A stretch of DNA of 64,000 nt from Diadema setosum. Taxonomy: Eukaryota; Echinodermata; Echinoidea; Diadematoida; Diadematidae. The translations under genes were made by a program, and so were the position numbers. The stretch's first letter is position 1. Each line of letters starts with the position of its first letter. The notes below the pieces were generated by a model, which searched no databases, had not been told where the DNA came from, and saw nothing but the letters and a program-made list of their open reading frames with translations. Location: the NCBI GenBank assembly GCA_033980235.1, contig CM067065.1:25514836-25578835 (forward strand), written 5' to 3'. Positions 1 to 10,349 of the stretch are shown here, one piece after another.

Positions 1-1098
1 TTTTTGATATTTTCCAAGGGGCTTTTCAGTATCACAAAAAAGTTGGAAAGCTGAATCCCCATCTCAACAAAAAACAATGTCATCCCTTTAAGGGTGCCTT
101 CTGAAAGAGATGTGTCAAGTGTTCTTTTTGTTATACCAGAAAAGTGACAATATCTTACCTTTTCTTTTACATTCTCTTTATATTCTTCTGCACGTCACAA
201 GCTATAACACTGTACTCATCCAGCAATGGCGGCACTGAAACTTCAAAAATACCCAACTTTTGTACGGATTGTCTGATTTTCGTCAAAACTTTCGGTGAAG
301 TGGAATACTCTCTTCGTATTGATAGTGTTGTCATGCAGGGTTACTAAATATATAGGATCTAGCTGTTGCATGTAATGTGTGGCATTAAAAGCAGCCTTGT
401 TAAAATCGTTATTCATATTGATTTTTTTTATTCTTTCTTTCTGAGGCCATATATAAACCCATTATTTGATAATAATATATATTGTATATTCTGGAAATTC
501 TTTCATTTTCACTCACTCATCTCAATTTTGAACAAATTGATCATTGAGGTGTTATTCGTTAGCATGTTTTGGTTACAAATGTAACATCTGAAATTCTACA
601 TTTATATAATGATGCACCTGTGTCCACACTTCAATGATCTGGTCGCAAATTCAAATACAGGTCTAGATGAGTTTAATCATTCACTTGATTGTTTTGGAAG
701 TGTCTGTTCATATCTCCCAAGCTAGACATTTACTCGTTTTATACACAATGAATAAAGTCACTCTGCTATACACCAAAATTCAAGGATACCAGGTTGGATT
801 CCCGCGTCTCACTGAGCAATATTGTTTACAAAAATCTGAGCAATATTGCATACAAAAAACGTAACAAAATACAACACAATCATGATGGTATAATTTTGAA
901 CAAAATATAATAAAAGTGTCATGAATTGTAATATACTATATATAAGATAATTTCATAGAATAACCAATATCAATGTACATTTGGAAGACTGACAGAAAAG
1001 TAAATAAATAGAATGAGAAAAAAAAAAACGTGGGCCACTGAAAACAAAGCTGTAAGACGTGGTTCACGGGCTATACATATACCATCTGAAATTAATTA
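1..1098. other. AT-rich stretch without a recognisable gene
   Basis: No open frame here resembles a known protein. Bases about 240-300 resemble parts of 12870-12920 and, inverted, 3965-3990, so part of this is an old dispersed repeat. Bases about 1036-1066 carry a GGGCCACT...AAGCTGTAAGACGTGG stem-loop like the one in the 3' ends of LINEs elsewhere in this window, suggesting a short LINE 3'-end relic. Confidence 0.4.
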
Positions 1099-1154
1099 AT
1101 GCGTACCCAAAAAAAAAAAAAAGAGAGAATGGATATATATATATATATATATAT

Positions 1155-1401
1155 GAAGAGTTTGATTGCAAAAACCGATAAGTCCATATTTGTCAAATGG
1201 AGATATTTGCGATTGAAGGTCAAGAAAAATAAAGAGAATAATAAAAAAAATTTTGCTTCTTTTGACTATAACTTCAAAAATGTACCTTTATATGTAGTGA
1301 CCAATATATCATTTAAAAGGTATTATTTTGAACTTTATGACAGAGATCGTACTTCAAAATCTTCAAAAATGGACTTATCGGTTTTTGCAAACAAACTCTT
1401 C
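1155..1401 (+). mobile_element. TA-associated MITE, copy A (247 bp, complete)
   Basis: Terminal inverted repeats of about 33 bp start GAAGAGTTTGATTGCAAAAA and end TTTTTGCAAACAAACTCTTC. The same 247 bp element recurs at 19093-19339 and 55222-55468. No coding capacity; the open frame across it is incidental. A (TA)n tract of about 20 bp abuts the left end. No transposase source is visible in this window. Confidence 0.85.
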
Positions 1402-1435
1402 ATATGTTGATAAGATAGTCCACGTGTTGGCAAGA

Positions 1436-2963
1436 TAAAAAGATAAGTAACAAAGCTGCAACAAAGTTCATGCTGTATTCACCAACGGTTTATTTCTTCA
1501 CACAATTTTCGGGCGTCTCGCCGCCCTTTCTCAAGTGTTGATACTGAGAGAACAATAACAAAATTAAGCCATAACAATATATTGCAACCGTGTTGCCAAG
1601 GATGCGCGCTTTAACGCATCAATGCTAGGCATCCTAACACCCAGCGCGCATCCTGGCAACAGTGCAATGTACGTCATAATGAAATGACAATGAGTATAAA
1701 GCATACATGAAAAAACTTTGTACGACTGATACAGAAGTAATATTCCTCTGAATACGCAGCTGCGGTGGTAATGTAAAAGCAGTCCATTATTTCTTTCAAA
1801 ATTCAACATACACTATAAATTAACTTTAATTCTAGTGTATAGATAATCTTTACATAATCTGAAATTATCATGATTAATATAAACATTCGATTTTTTTAAA
1901 TCAAACTGAATCGTCACACTGATGGTTATGCAAAATATGTGCAAGCAGTTTACTATTCCTTTCAAACTTCAGCATACACATACATTAACTTCCAAATTCT
2001 GGTGAGTAGATAGTCTTTAAATAATCTCAGACTATAGCATGAATATGAAATACGTGAAAAATCATATTTTTCTTCTTTTGATTAAATAGATTCGTCACAA
2101 TACGTCTCGGAGTGGAAAATAGACTGGTTCCAAGAAATGGTTCAAAGGCTGACGCTTTGAACCATAGCTAAGGTTCAAAGGCTAATGGTTCAAAGGCTGA
2201 CGCTAATGGTTCAAAGGCTGACGCTTTGAAATGGTTCAAAGGCTAATGCTGACGCTCCTTTGAACCATTTCTTGGAACCAGTCTATTTTCCACTCCGAGA
2301 CGTATTGTGACGAATCTATTTAATCAAAAGAAGAAAAATAAGATTTTTCACGTATTTCATATTCATGCTGTAGTCTGAGATTATTTAAAGACTATCTACT
2401 CACCAGAATTTGGAAGTTAATGTATGTGTATGCTGAAGTTTGAAAGGAATAGTAAACTGCTTGCACATATTTTGCATAACCATCAGTGTGACGATTCAGT
2501 TTGATTTAAAAAAATCGAATGTTTATATTAATCATGATAATTTCAGATTATGTAAAGATTATCTATACACTAGAATTAAAGTTAATTTATAGTGTATGTT
2601 GAATTTTGAAAGAAATAATGCACTGCTTTTACATTACCACCGCAGCTGCGTATTCAGAAGAATATTACTTCTGTATCAGTCGTACAAAGTTTTTTCATGT
2701 ATGTTTTATACTCATTGTCATTTCATTATGACGTACATTGCACTGTTGCCAGGATGCGCGCTGGGTGTTAGGATGCCTAGCATTGATGCGTTAAAGCGCG
2801 CATCCTTGGCAACACGGTTGCAATATATTGTTATGGCTTAATTTTGTTATTGTTCTCTCAGTATCAACACTTGAGAAAGGGCGGCGAGACGCCCGAAAAT
2901 TTGTGTGAAGAAATAAACCGTTGGTGAATACAGCATGAACTTTGTTGCAGCTTTGTTACTTAT

Positions 2964-2966
<3 letters not shown>
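1436..2966. mobile_element. 1.53 kb foldback element, arms of about 710 bp
   Basis: The left arm (1436-2147) and the right arm (2258-2966) are nearly identical inverted copies, differing by scattered substitutions and single-base indels. The 110 bp centre is built of GGTTCAAAGGCTAATGG / GGTTCAAAGGCTGACGCT tandem units. Each arm also holds an inner repeat: two related blocks carrying a TTTCAAA-ATTCAACATACA type sequence. An 81-codon open frame occurs in both arms, but it is simply the same repeat read twice. It abuts a (TA)n tract at its right end. No clear target-site duplication was found. Confidence 0.85.

Positions 2967-3013
<47 letters not shown>
2967..3013. repeat. (TA)n microsatellite
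   Basis: Uninterrupted TA dinucleotides directly at the right end of the foldback element. Confidence 0.95.
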
Positions 3014-3017
<4 letters not shown>

Positions 3018-3289
3018 ATCGGTAAAAATTCCCATTGCCTTAGACAGAGATCTGTGAATATTATAAATAATGAGCATTCAAAATTAAATTGGAGTCAAAT
3101 GTAGCTCCTAAAACCTTAGTGATTTTCACTTCAGTTAAAGGCAATCGATCAATACAATTTAATTACAATTATTATAAGTATTTAAAAAAAGAACATCTAA
3201 ACGGCATCAAATCTGTTTTTGAAATATTTAACAACAGTCATTCAAACCAGAGCAAAACATACATAGACACGTGGATTATGTTAATATAG

Positions 3290-3922
3290 GTGACCTGCTA
3301 CAACAAAAGGATCCAAAAGTCGGGTAGGACAATTTTCTGAAAATGGCATGACATTATTCCCCTACTCTTCTACATTAATTTCATATATAGCACAACTCAT
3401 AAAAGTACTCGGTTGGGGAGATATCGATGATTTCATTAGCGCATGTCAAGTGGTTGAGGAAATCAGCGTTTCGAGAAAACGCCTTCAAAGTTTTCCTTCC
3501 GACGCTATCATGATGAAGGGGAGGCGAGACAGTTTTCACCGCTTGACAATAGAAGGCATGCTCCTAGCGACCTCCGCGATGTTCATTCAAGCTTAGCGCC
3601 AGCGGTCTACGCACGACCAATCAGTAATTAGGATGCCACGCACTGACCAATAAGATAACTCCCTCGTTGCTAGGGGCGGAGTCTAGCTGCGGCGCTAAAT
3701 CCAAAACTTCTGACACGTTTCTGTTGCGTTGAAAGTCGGAAAATTATGGCCCAGAAAACGCTACGGCAGATGATAAAAAAAACAAACAAAACATTAGACT
3801 ACAAAACTGTGCCAAAAATAGAAATCCGATTGTTTTGACCAATTTTGATGATGTGACTTTAAACTCTATTTTCTCGGCTCAGCCGTCAGCGACTTTAGGA
3901 TCCTTTTGTTGTACCGGGTCAC
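3290..3922. mobile_element. 633 bp TIR element, GTGACC...AAAAGTCG termini
   Basis: The left end reads GTGACCTGCTACAACAAAAG and the right end is its inverted copy, ...CTTTTGTTGTACCGGGTCAC. The inverted repeat runs about 32 bp and finishes with AAAGTCG. The layout resembles the family at 13099-14803, 16268-16967 and 42396-43074, whose ends read GTGACC..GCATCACAAAAC..AACAAAAAGTCG, so the two are probably related non-autonomous DNA transposons. The 82-codon frame inside is not recognised. Confidence 0.7.
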
Positions 3923-4021
3923 ATGGAAATATTCATCTGTTAAAACACATCCGTGAAAGTGTGAGGAAAATCAGACAATCCGTTCAAAAGTCATGATTAT
4001 TTTTTTCCCTAAATTCCTCTT

Positions 4022-4338
4022 CAGTCACTGCTGGATGAGATGACTACTGCTGCTTGTGATGTCACATGTGTACACCGATATAAAGAAAATATAAAGGAAA
4101 TTCGACATATTTCCTCTTTTCTCGCATAATAATAGTTTTGAAAAAAAATAAAAAACCCAAAACACCCGACTTGTCTCTTTTAGAAGGCAGGGGGAATAAT
4201 ATTACCTTCAATATAAGTGAGTGACACGTCGAGAAAACGTACATTTTTTTTTTTCAAAAAGAGTCGTCTTTATAATTTCCTTACATCATTGTGACGTCAT
4301 ATGATTTAGAAGTCTCCTCATCAAGCAGTGACTGCGCA
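4022..4338. repeat. Short inverted repeat pair
   Basis: CAGTCACTGCTGGATGAGAT near 4023 is repeated inverted near 4315-4335, with further imperfect pairing around GTGATGTCACATG and CATTGTGACGTCATATG. The right part resembles 12795-12830, so this is an old dispersed inverted-repeat element. Confidence 0.5.
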
Positions 4339-4400
4339 GATACAAACTCTCACTGATGTTTGGATACACTGAAAATTGCTGCTTTCACTCAATCCACATG

Positions 4401-4410
4401 TATATAAAGG
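4401..4410 (+). promoter_or_regulatory. TATA-box-like sequence
   Basis: TATATAAAGG matches the TATA consensus. No gene is recognised downstream within the next 2 kb, so it may be chance in AT-rich DNA or part of a mobile element. Confidence 0.15.
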
Positions 4411-5306
4411 TGGACTTAGGACACCGACTTACTGAAAGGACAGGTCAGGCCAGTGAGCAAGGACAGTGATCTTGAAGGAAAAGATAACAAAAGCAACTGT
4501 CGGAAAGACGAAGGGATTTGGAAGGAAGAAGGCAGAATATAATAGAATAGCTGATGGGGGAAGGGAAAGCAAGACTAAGAAGGTTACATGAAAAAACAAG
4601 ACTATAGATGCAGCTATATTATGTAAATAACAAAAAATTCAAAAAAAAAAAAAGAGAGAAACATACACCCTTTAGACACTCTACGAAAAAATGGAGGCAG
4701 GAGGTACCCACTCAAAAGACCATGCTTGGATCATGTGGATACCTCTGAGGGAAAGGGGGAAATATGGGGGGGGGGGGAATAACTCACAACTATAAAGAGT
4801 GTGGCAAACTTGGAAAGTCGGGAGTAGAAAAAAAATAACAAAAGTGTGAAAAAGTGTGAAAAAAGGAGAACAGAAAAAAGGAGGAGAGGAAGAGAGAGAG
4901 AGAGAGAGAGAAGGAAAAACCTCAGTCATTATGTTGCCTACACCAAGGGCCAAAGCCCACAGAGACAATTAGCCATGCGTCTTCTAAAGTGATACAGTGT
5001 CCAGCCGCTCTCCAGCGAAACAGACTGTGAACGTTCGGGCACGTATGGAATACTAGTATGCAGTAGAAATAATCGATATCTCAAGAGAACGCAGCCTATA
5101 TGGAAAGAAGAGGAGATACTGTCGTGCTTACAAAATACATTACAAAATTACATTCATTCGGTTGCGTTATAAAAGTTCAAAAGAAACACCTTCAATCTCT
5201 TTTTAAAGAAATTCAATGAAGTTGCATTTTTAACGTCCATACGAAGGGAGTTCTAGAATCTTGGACCTGCATAAATAAAAGTCTGCTGAGCAAGCACGGT
5301 TCTTAA

Positions 5307-6286
5307 CACTATAAAGCCCAAGGGGGCACATTGTGCCCCCTACCAGATTTTCATTCTCCACTTCTTCGCCTTCAATCCAATTTCAACAAAATTTGGCGAC
5401 TTTTCCTAAAATGTTATTCCAAACATTTTGATAATATTAGCTTTAACTGATATTGCTGGTTGCCATGGCAACCATAAACTGACAACCATGTCAGTCAGAG
5501 CTTGTGTATTTTGCTGTTGTAATTCCAATTAACAATATTATAGTTTATGAAATGGATGTTTCTTGGCTGAAATGTGCTGAAGAAGCAAAATGTGAAGTAA
5601 TTATGGTCTTGAAATGCTTTTCATATTGTTTCCTTTGTTTTTTATGTGACAAGGGCATACAACAACAGATATTAAAGAGATAATTGAAAGCAACAGTTTC
5701 TTCCAAAGATTACGGTTTTATTTTGCGTCATTTTGATTCCTTTACCCAGGTTATAAGTCTAATATCATTTTTTATCACATTTTCAATCAGCAAACTTAAA
5801 AATCAAATATTATGGAAATATGAAATGTGATAACTATGCATGTATATATATCCAAACCAATTCATCACAGGTCTCACAATGTATTTCTGTATATTGTTAT
5901 GTATGCGCCCCCATGTGGAGACCTTGAGAAATTTCCAACCATAACAAATAATGAGCTTTGACTTGCACATCATTTGTGGCAAATATGAAAATGATTGATC
6001 TATAATTAAACACATAAACTTGGGATAAAGAAGTTATTCAGAAAAAAACATGTTTTTAGCACATTTCCTGTGTATTTCTTTACATTTTGGAACATAACGA
6101 CCTCTATGGGTGACCCTGAGAAAAATCAAATGTGGGGTCATGTAGAGTATGAATTGTTCTACCCATGTGCCAAAAATGACGATAAAACATCAAATAATAA
6201 CAAAGTTATATAAAGGTGACACATTGTGCCCCCCCCCCCCCCCCTTGGGCCTGGGAGGGGGTAAAAACAGCTTGGGCTCTATAGGT
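5307..6286. mobile_element. 980 bp TIR element flanked by TTAA
   Basis: It starts CACTATAAAGCCCAAGG and ends CTTGGGCTCTATAGGT, giving a 16 bp imperfect terminal inverted repeat. It is flanked on both sides by TTAA (5303-5306 and 6287-6290). The uninterrupted LINE copy has CTCAAAAGAGG at about 24901 where this copy has TTAA-element-TTAACAGAGG, supporting TTAA as the target duplication. TTAA targets are known for piggyBac and Kolobok transposons. A GGGGGCACATTGTGCCCCC palindrome at 5323 is echoed by CACATTGTGCCCCC with a C17 run at 6229-6245. No transposase frame was seen. Confidence 0.75.
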
Positions 6287-6534
6287 TTAACAGAGGTAAA
6301 TGAAATTCATTTGATTGTCTGGTTGGATATCTATTATATGTCCATTAACGCATAAACATGGAGTTGAAAATAAACGGGAAGCAGCTATTATTATAAGTTT
6401 ACATAAGTTCCCCTAATTGAAGTAAAAACAAACCTTATGAATGATTTTCAGAATCTTTTTATCAAAGAACAAGAGGTCTGTATGAGAATATGGAAGGGTA
6501 TTACAGATACCCTTTTTTTTCCCCCAGTGTACAT

Positions 6535-8828
6535 CTTGTCCTACAGAAGCAATTTCAATGTATAATGACATGCTGAGTAATCTGTTGGACAAGCATGCCC
6601 CTGTTAAAACCGTGACTGTGACAATTAGACCCAATGCCCCTTGGTTCTCTGATGAGGTTAGGGAGGCCAGGAGGCGTCGGCATCGTGCAGAACGTCGCAT
6701 GTTGAAGTCCGGCATGCAGACTGACATGGACCTGTATCGTCAAGAATGTGAGCTGTACTACAGTCTGATTACTGATGCAAAGTCCCAGTACCTGAGAAAA
6801 GAGATCGCCAATGCTGACTCGAAACGACTATTCAATCTCGTGAAGAAACTGTCCACCCCTTCTGACTCTGCTATTTATCCTGAACACTCATCTGACTCAG
6901 AACTGGCGCACAGGTTCAGTATATTCTTCATGAAGAAAATCGATGATATTGTGTCTTCCTTTGTATCTGACGTGAACCATTTGGAGTTATCCGTCCAGGC
7001 TCCTGAAAACTCTTTGAGCTGCAACCTGAGCGAGTTTAATCCAGTCACTGATGAACAGCTTCGACGTCTCATCATGCTATCTCCACCAAAATCTTGCAGT
7101 CTGGACCCTCTTCCAACTTGGCTGCTCAAAGAGTGCCTTGATGAGCTGCTTCCGGTTCTAAAAAACATCATTAACACATCATTGTCATCGGGTATAGTTC
7201 CAATACCTTTCAAGACATCTCTTGTTTCCCCTCTGTTGAAGAAACCGAACCTAGATCCCGATGTCCTGAGCAATTACCGACCAATTGCCAATCTGCCATT
7301 TGTGAGTAAGCTTCTTGAAAGGATTGTGTCTACACAGTTAATGTCTTATGTTGACAGTAATCATCTGCTTCCTACAAACCAGTCAGCGTACCGCAACCTC
7401 CACTCAACAGAAACTGCCTTGTTGAAAGTGCTCAACGATCTCCTTCTTGCTGTCGACAAGGGCAATGAGGCTGCTCTTCTTCTTCTTGACTATTCGGCTG
7501 CGTTTGACACGCTCGATCACACGTTGCTACTACAACGACTTAGTAATGACTATTCCATCACAGGCACTGCCATCCAATGGATCAAGTCATATCTTCAAGA
7601 TCGCAGACAGAGGGTGATAATCAATGGGACCTGGTCACGTCCTAGTCCTATCAGCTGCGGAGTTCCGCAAGGATCCGTTGCCGGCCCCCTTCTTTTTCTC
7701 CTCTATACAGGTCCACTCACCAGAATCATCAATTGTCATCATGGAGTCAACTACGCTATGTATGCTGACGACACTCAAATTTACATAACTATGTCACCTG
7801 GCGATAGGATTGCTGCTGTTAATTCACTGAGAGAATGTCTCAACGACATCAAAACCTGGTCCACTGCCAACAGACTCCGTCTGAACGAAGACAAGTCTGA
7901 ACTCATCCATTTCTCTTCACAGTTTAGGAGCACAGTTCCTCTACCAGATCTAACTACTCGGGATGGGATTATTAAGGTCTCTGACTGTGTTAGAGACCTT
8001 GGCTTTACTTTGGACAAACACTTAACTCTTAAACACCATATCACAAACATTTGTAAGTCTGCATCATGGGGTATTTTCAAAATAGGGAAGATCAGGCGTC
8101 TGCTTGATCAATCATCAGCTGAGCGGCTCGTCCATGCCTTCGTCTCCTCCTATCTGGACTACTGCAACTCCCTCCTTGCCGGCCTCCCTCTTTCTCACAT
8201 ATCCCCTCTCCAACGTATCCAAAATTCAGCCGCTAGATTAGTCTCCCTTAGTAGGAGACATGACCATATATCTCCTGTTCTCCGCTCACTCCATTGGCTT
8301 CCAGTACATTCCCGTATTACTTTCAAGATCCTACTTCTGACGTACAAAATCACACGTAATCTTGCACCCATATATCTTCAAAACCTAGTCTCTCTCCGCT
8401 CCTCCTCTTCTGCCAGACCCCTCCGTTCATCTTCCTCTCTCCAATTACTTCATGGGCCACGTACAAAAACCCGTTATGGTGACCGAGCCTTCTCTTCCAT
8501 TGCTCCCACTCTTTGGAATAAACTTCCTCTTTCAGAATGCCTCATCTGTCGAATCATTTAAAATTCTTCTTAAAACTCACCTGTTTAATCAGCTGTAATA
8601 TATATATATATATTTATTTTTTTTCTGGAGGCGCACACAGTTATCAATTATTGTACCATTGTATCACATGTATTTTTCTTTTCTTTTCTTTTCTTTCTTC
8701 TTCTTTTGTTACTGTTAACGTTAATTTTGTTAATGTTATTGTGTTTTCTAGTCTATTTGTATGAGTAGCAAAGTGCGCTTAGAAACGTCAGTATGAAGCG
8801 CCATATAAATGCAATTATTATTATTATA
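6535..8828 (+). mobile_element. 5'-truncated L2-like LINE
   Basis: The element contains the endonuclease-to-RT linker, the whole reverse transcriptase and the 3' end. Its tail reads GCGCCATATAAATGCAATT followed by ATT repeats, typical of L2/CR1-group LINEs. It sits inside the older minus-strand LINE. The 5' end is an estimate because most of the endonuclease is missing. Confidence 0.85.
6558..8561 (+). pseudogene. L2-like LINE reverse transcriptase, 5'-truncated and frameshifted at the end
   Basis: The frame holds 667 codons. It begins in the linker after the apurinic endonuclease (LLDKHAPVKTVTV, then PWFSDEVREARRRRHRAERR). The RT core follows in order: NYRPIANLPFVSKLLERIV near residue 240, LLLLDYSAAFDTLDHTLL near 310, GVPQGSVAGPLLFLLY near 370 and the catalytic YADDT near 395. 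The C-terminal LINE region (SSYLDYCNSLLAGLP, LHWLPVHSRI, YGDRAFSSIAPTLWNKLPL) is present. After LWNKLPLS a deletion of about 5 nt near 8535 shifts the frame; the expected ending NASSVESFKILLKTHLFNQL is still readable in another frame to 8599. A complete element would encode over 900 residues, so most endonuclease is lost. It would prime reverse transcription of its own RNA, but this copy is dead. Confidence 0.85.
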
Positions 8829-9246
8829 ATGTGAAGAGTCTTCTTTTGCCACAGTAGAACCCTATCCAATGATAATTTATGCGTGTTTCCCATACTGAAA
8901 TTCTGTAATTTGAATAGGGTAATATCAAAGATGAATACAATATAAACAACGAATGATGAGGAATAGACAATTTTAGACTATTAATAACATCTTTGTTACG
9001 TGAAATGTTCTTACCAGCATTATCGATATCAAATTTTCAGGAAAGTTTATAATTAATTTACTAAGCTCTAACATCCAAACGAGTTCTGAATGTGTAAGAT
9101 ACTATTGTTGGATTATCAATATGAGAATGAAAAAGTATAAGACAAAAGAATAGTTTGCAATTTTACAGCTTCAACATCTACTTTCATCATATCAATATCA
9201 GTGTTATAAGCAGGATATGATATTGTAATGGCAATGCATTTCACAG

Positions 9247-10342
9247 TCATTGATACCGAGCAATCATTGTCTTTTTCAGAAGACGTGTATAAGAGACATC
9301 TCCGCGTAGTAGATTATTACAAAACTTCGTTGAGTGTCGTTTCAAAACGAATTTATCTTCCCGCCTGTCGCCTTTTTTGGTCGCGTTTCTCTTAATGCAT
9401 TCGACCTCGAAATCTCCTTTTAATGCCCGAAAATGAGCAAGATCCAGACTAAACCTGTTGCCATACTCGTGAACTTTCTTCCAAAATGTCTTGTTGAAAT
9501 AGTCATACAGCTTCACGTCTCCAGCATTCCACGAACGAATTTTTTGTTCAGTTTCCTCCGTGATGTGATACCGGTGACTTTTGCTCCGAACGCCGTTAGA
9601 TATGTAAAGAATGTCCGTATAGTTCCAGCACATCAGCTTTCGTAGAAGAATCAAGGACTCGTCAAAGTAATCACTGATCATCATTAAATCTATTTCTCTT
9701 CCTAGTTCTTTGATTTTTTCCTCGATTTTGGTCAGATTTTCATTATATTCTGGATCCAAACCAAAATCATACAGCTGTCCATTTCTTACTCGTTGCGCCA
9801 GATACATTGTTCCGATAGTAAAGTTTTTGATGTTGGACACGAACGTTTCTAAGGGATTAGTAGTGTTGATTTGCAGGCGCCTTGCCAATTCAAAATATCC
9901 AAAGAATGATTCAAATTGCGACACTGGGTGTCGAATGATTGAGATATATTTTGCCCGAGGCACAGCAATGTCCATTTGTCTACGGTTATATCTAACATGA
10001 TTAAATATCATGTCGAAATTTTTCCTCTTTCGTTTCGCGATCTTAATTACCATGGATGTCTCAAACAATCGCGTACTTGAAAGGATGTGATTGCCTTTCA
10101 ATGGAGGCACTGCAACATCAAGACTGTGGAGATACGCGTACCGTTCAAATATTGACGCTAGAGTAGTTGATCCTGTTTTGTGTGTTTTTATGTATACGAC
10201 TCTTTTAAGTGGTCGGCAGGGAGTCTGCGGTGGAACATCAGATCCATTGTGGACAATGTCGGCAGCAAGCAAAGTCGAACTGATTTGAGGTTGCCCTTTT
10301 ACAAGGAATGACTGATTCGCTTTACTTGTCGAATTTATCGTC
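9247..10342 (-). CDS. Gal3st-like: Galactose 3-O-sulfotransferase (Gal3ST family), last coding exon
   Basis: This exon encodes residues 53-416 of a Golgi enzyme expected to transfer sulfate from PAPS to the 3-OH of galactose on glycolipids or glycans. The 5'-phosphosulfate loop is YIKTHKTGSTTLASIFERY (about 102-120) and the 3'-phosphate motif is IIRHPVSQFESFFGYF (about 187-202). Nine N-x-S/T sites and few lysine-rich tracts before residue 370 fit a luminal domain. The frame stays open upstream of the first Leu/Met candidates to a good acceptor (TTTCTATTTCCTACAG) ending at 10343, so it is not intronless. The first base completes a codon begun by AG at the donor of the exon at 14931-15085. The stop codon is TGA at 9247-9249. 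A total of 416 residues is close to the family's usual length. Which paralogue and substrate are not resolvable here. Confidence 0.9.
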
Positions 10343-10349
10343 CTGTAGG

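Larger units (their letters stand above)
4640..9130 (-). mobile_element. Old CR1-like LINE fragment, split by two later insertions
   Basis: Three blocks align in order with the 3' half of the better preserved LINE at 23388-28170: about 4640-5306 (3' untranslated part), 6291-6475, and about 8865-9130. Shared anchors include AGAGGTAAATGAAATTCA at 6292 and 24910, and a block around TTACGTGAAAT...CAGGAAAGTTTAT at about 8998-9050 matching 25203-25255. The gaps are filled by a TTAA-flanked DNA element (5307-6286) and an L2-like LINE (to 8828). The 3' region at about 4695-4745 has the GGTACCCACT...ATGTGGATACC stem-loop. No open frame survives. Confidence 0.7.

Noticed and set aside
1564..2841. Two identical-looking 81-codon ORFs as a gene pair
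   Set aside because: They are the two arms of one inverted repeat; neither has a recognisable domain.
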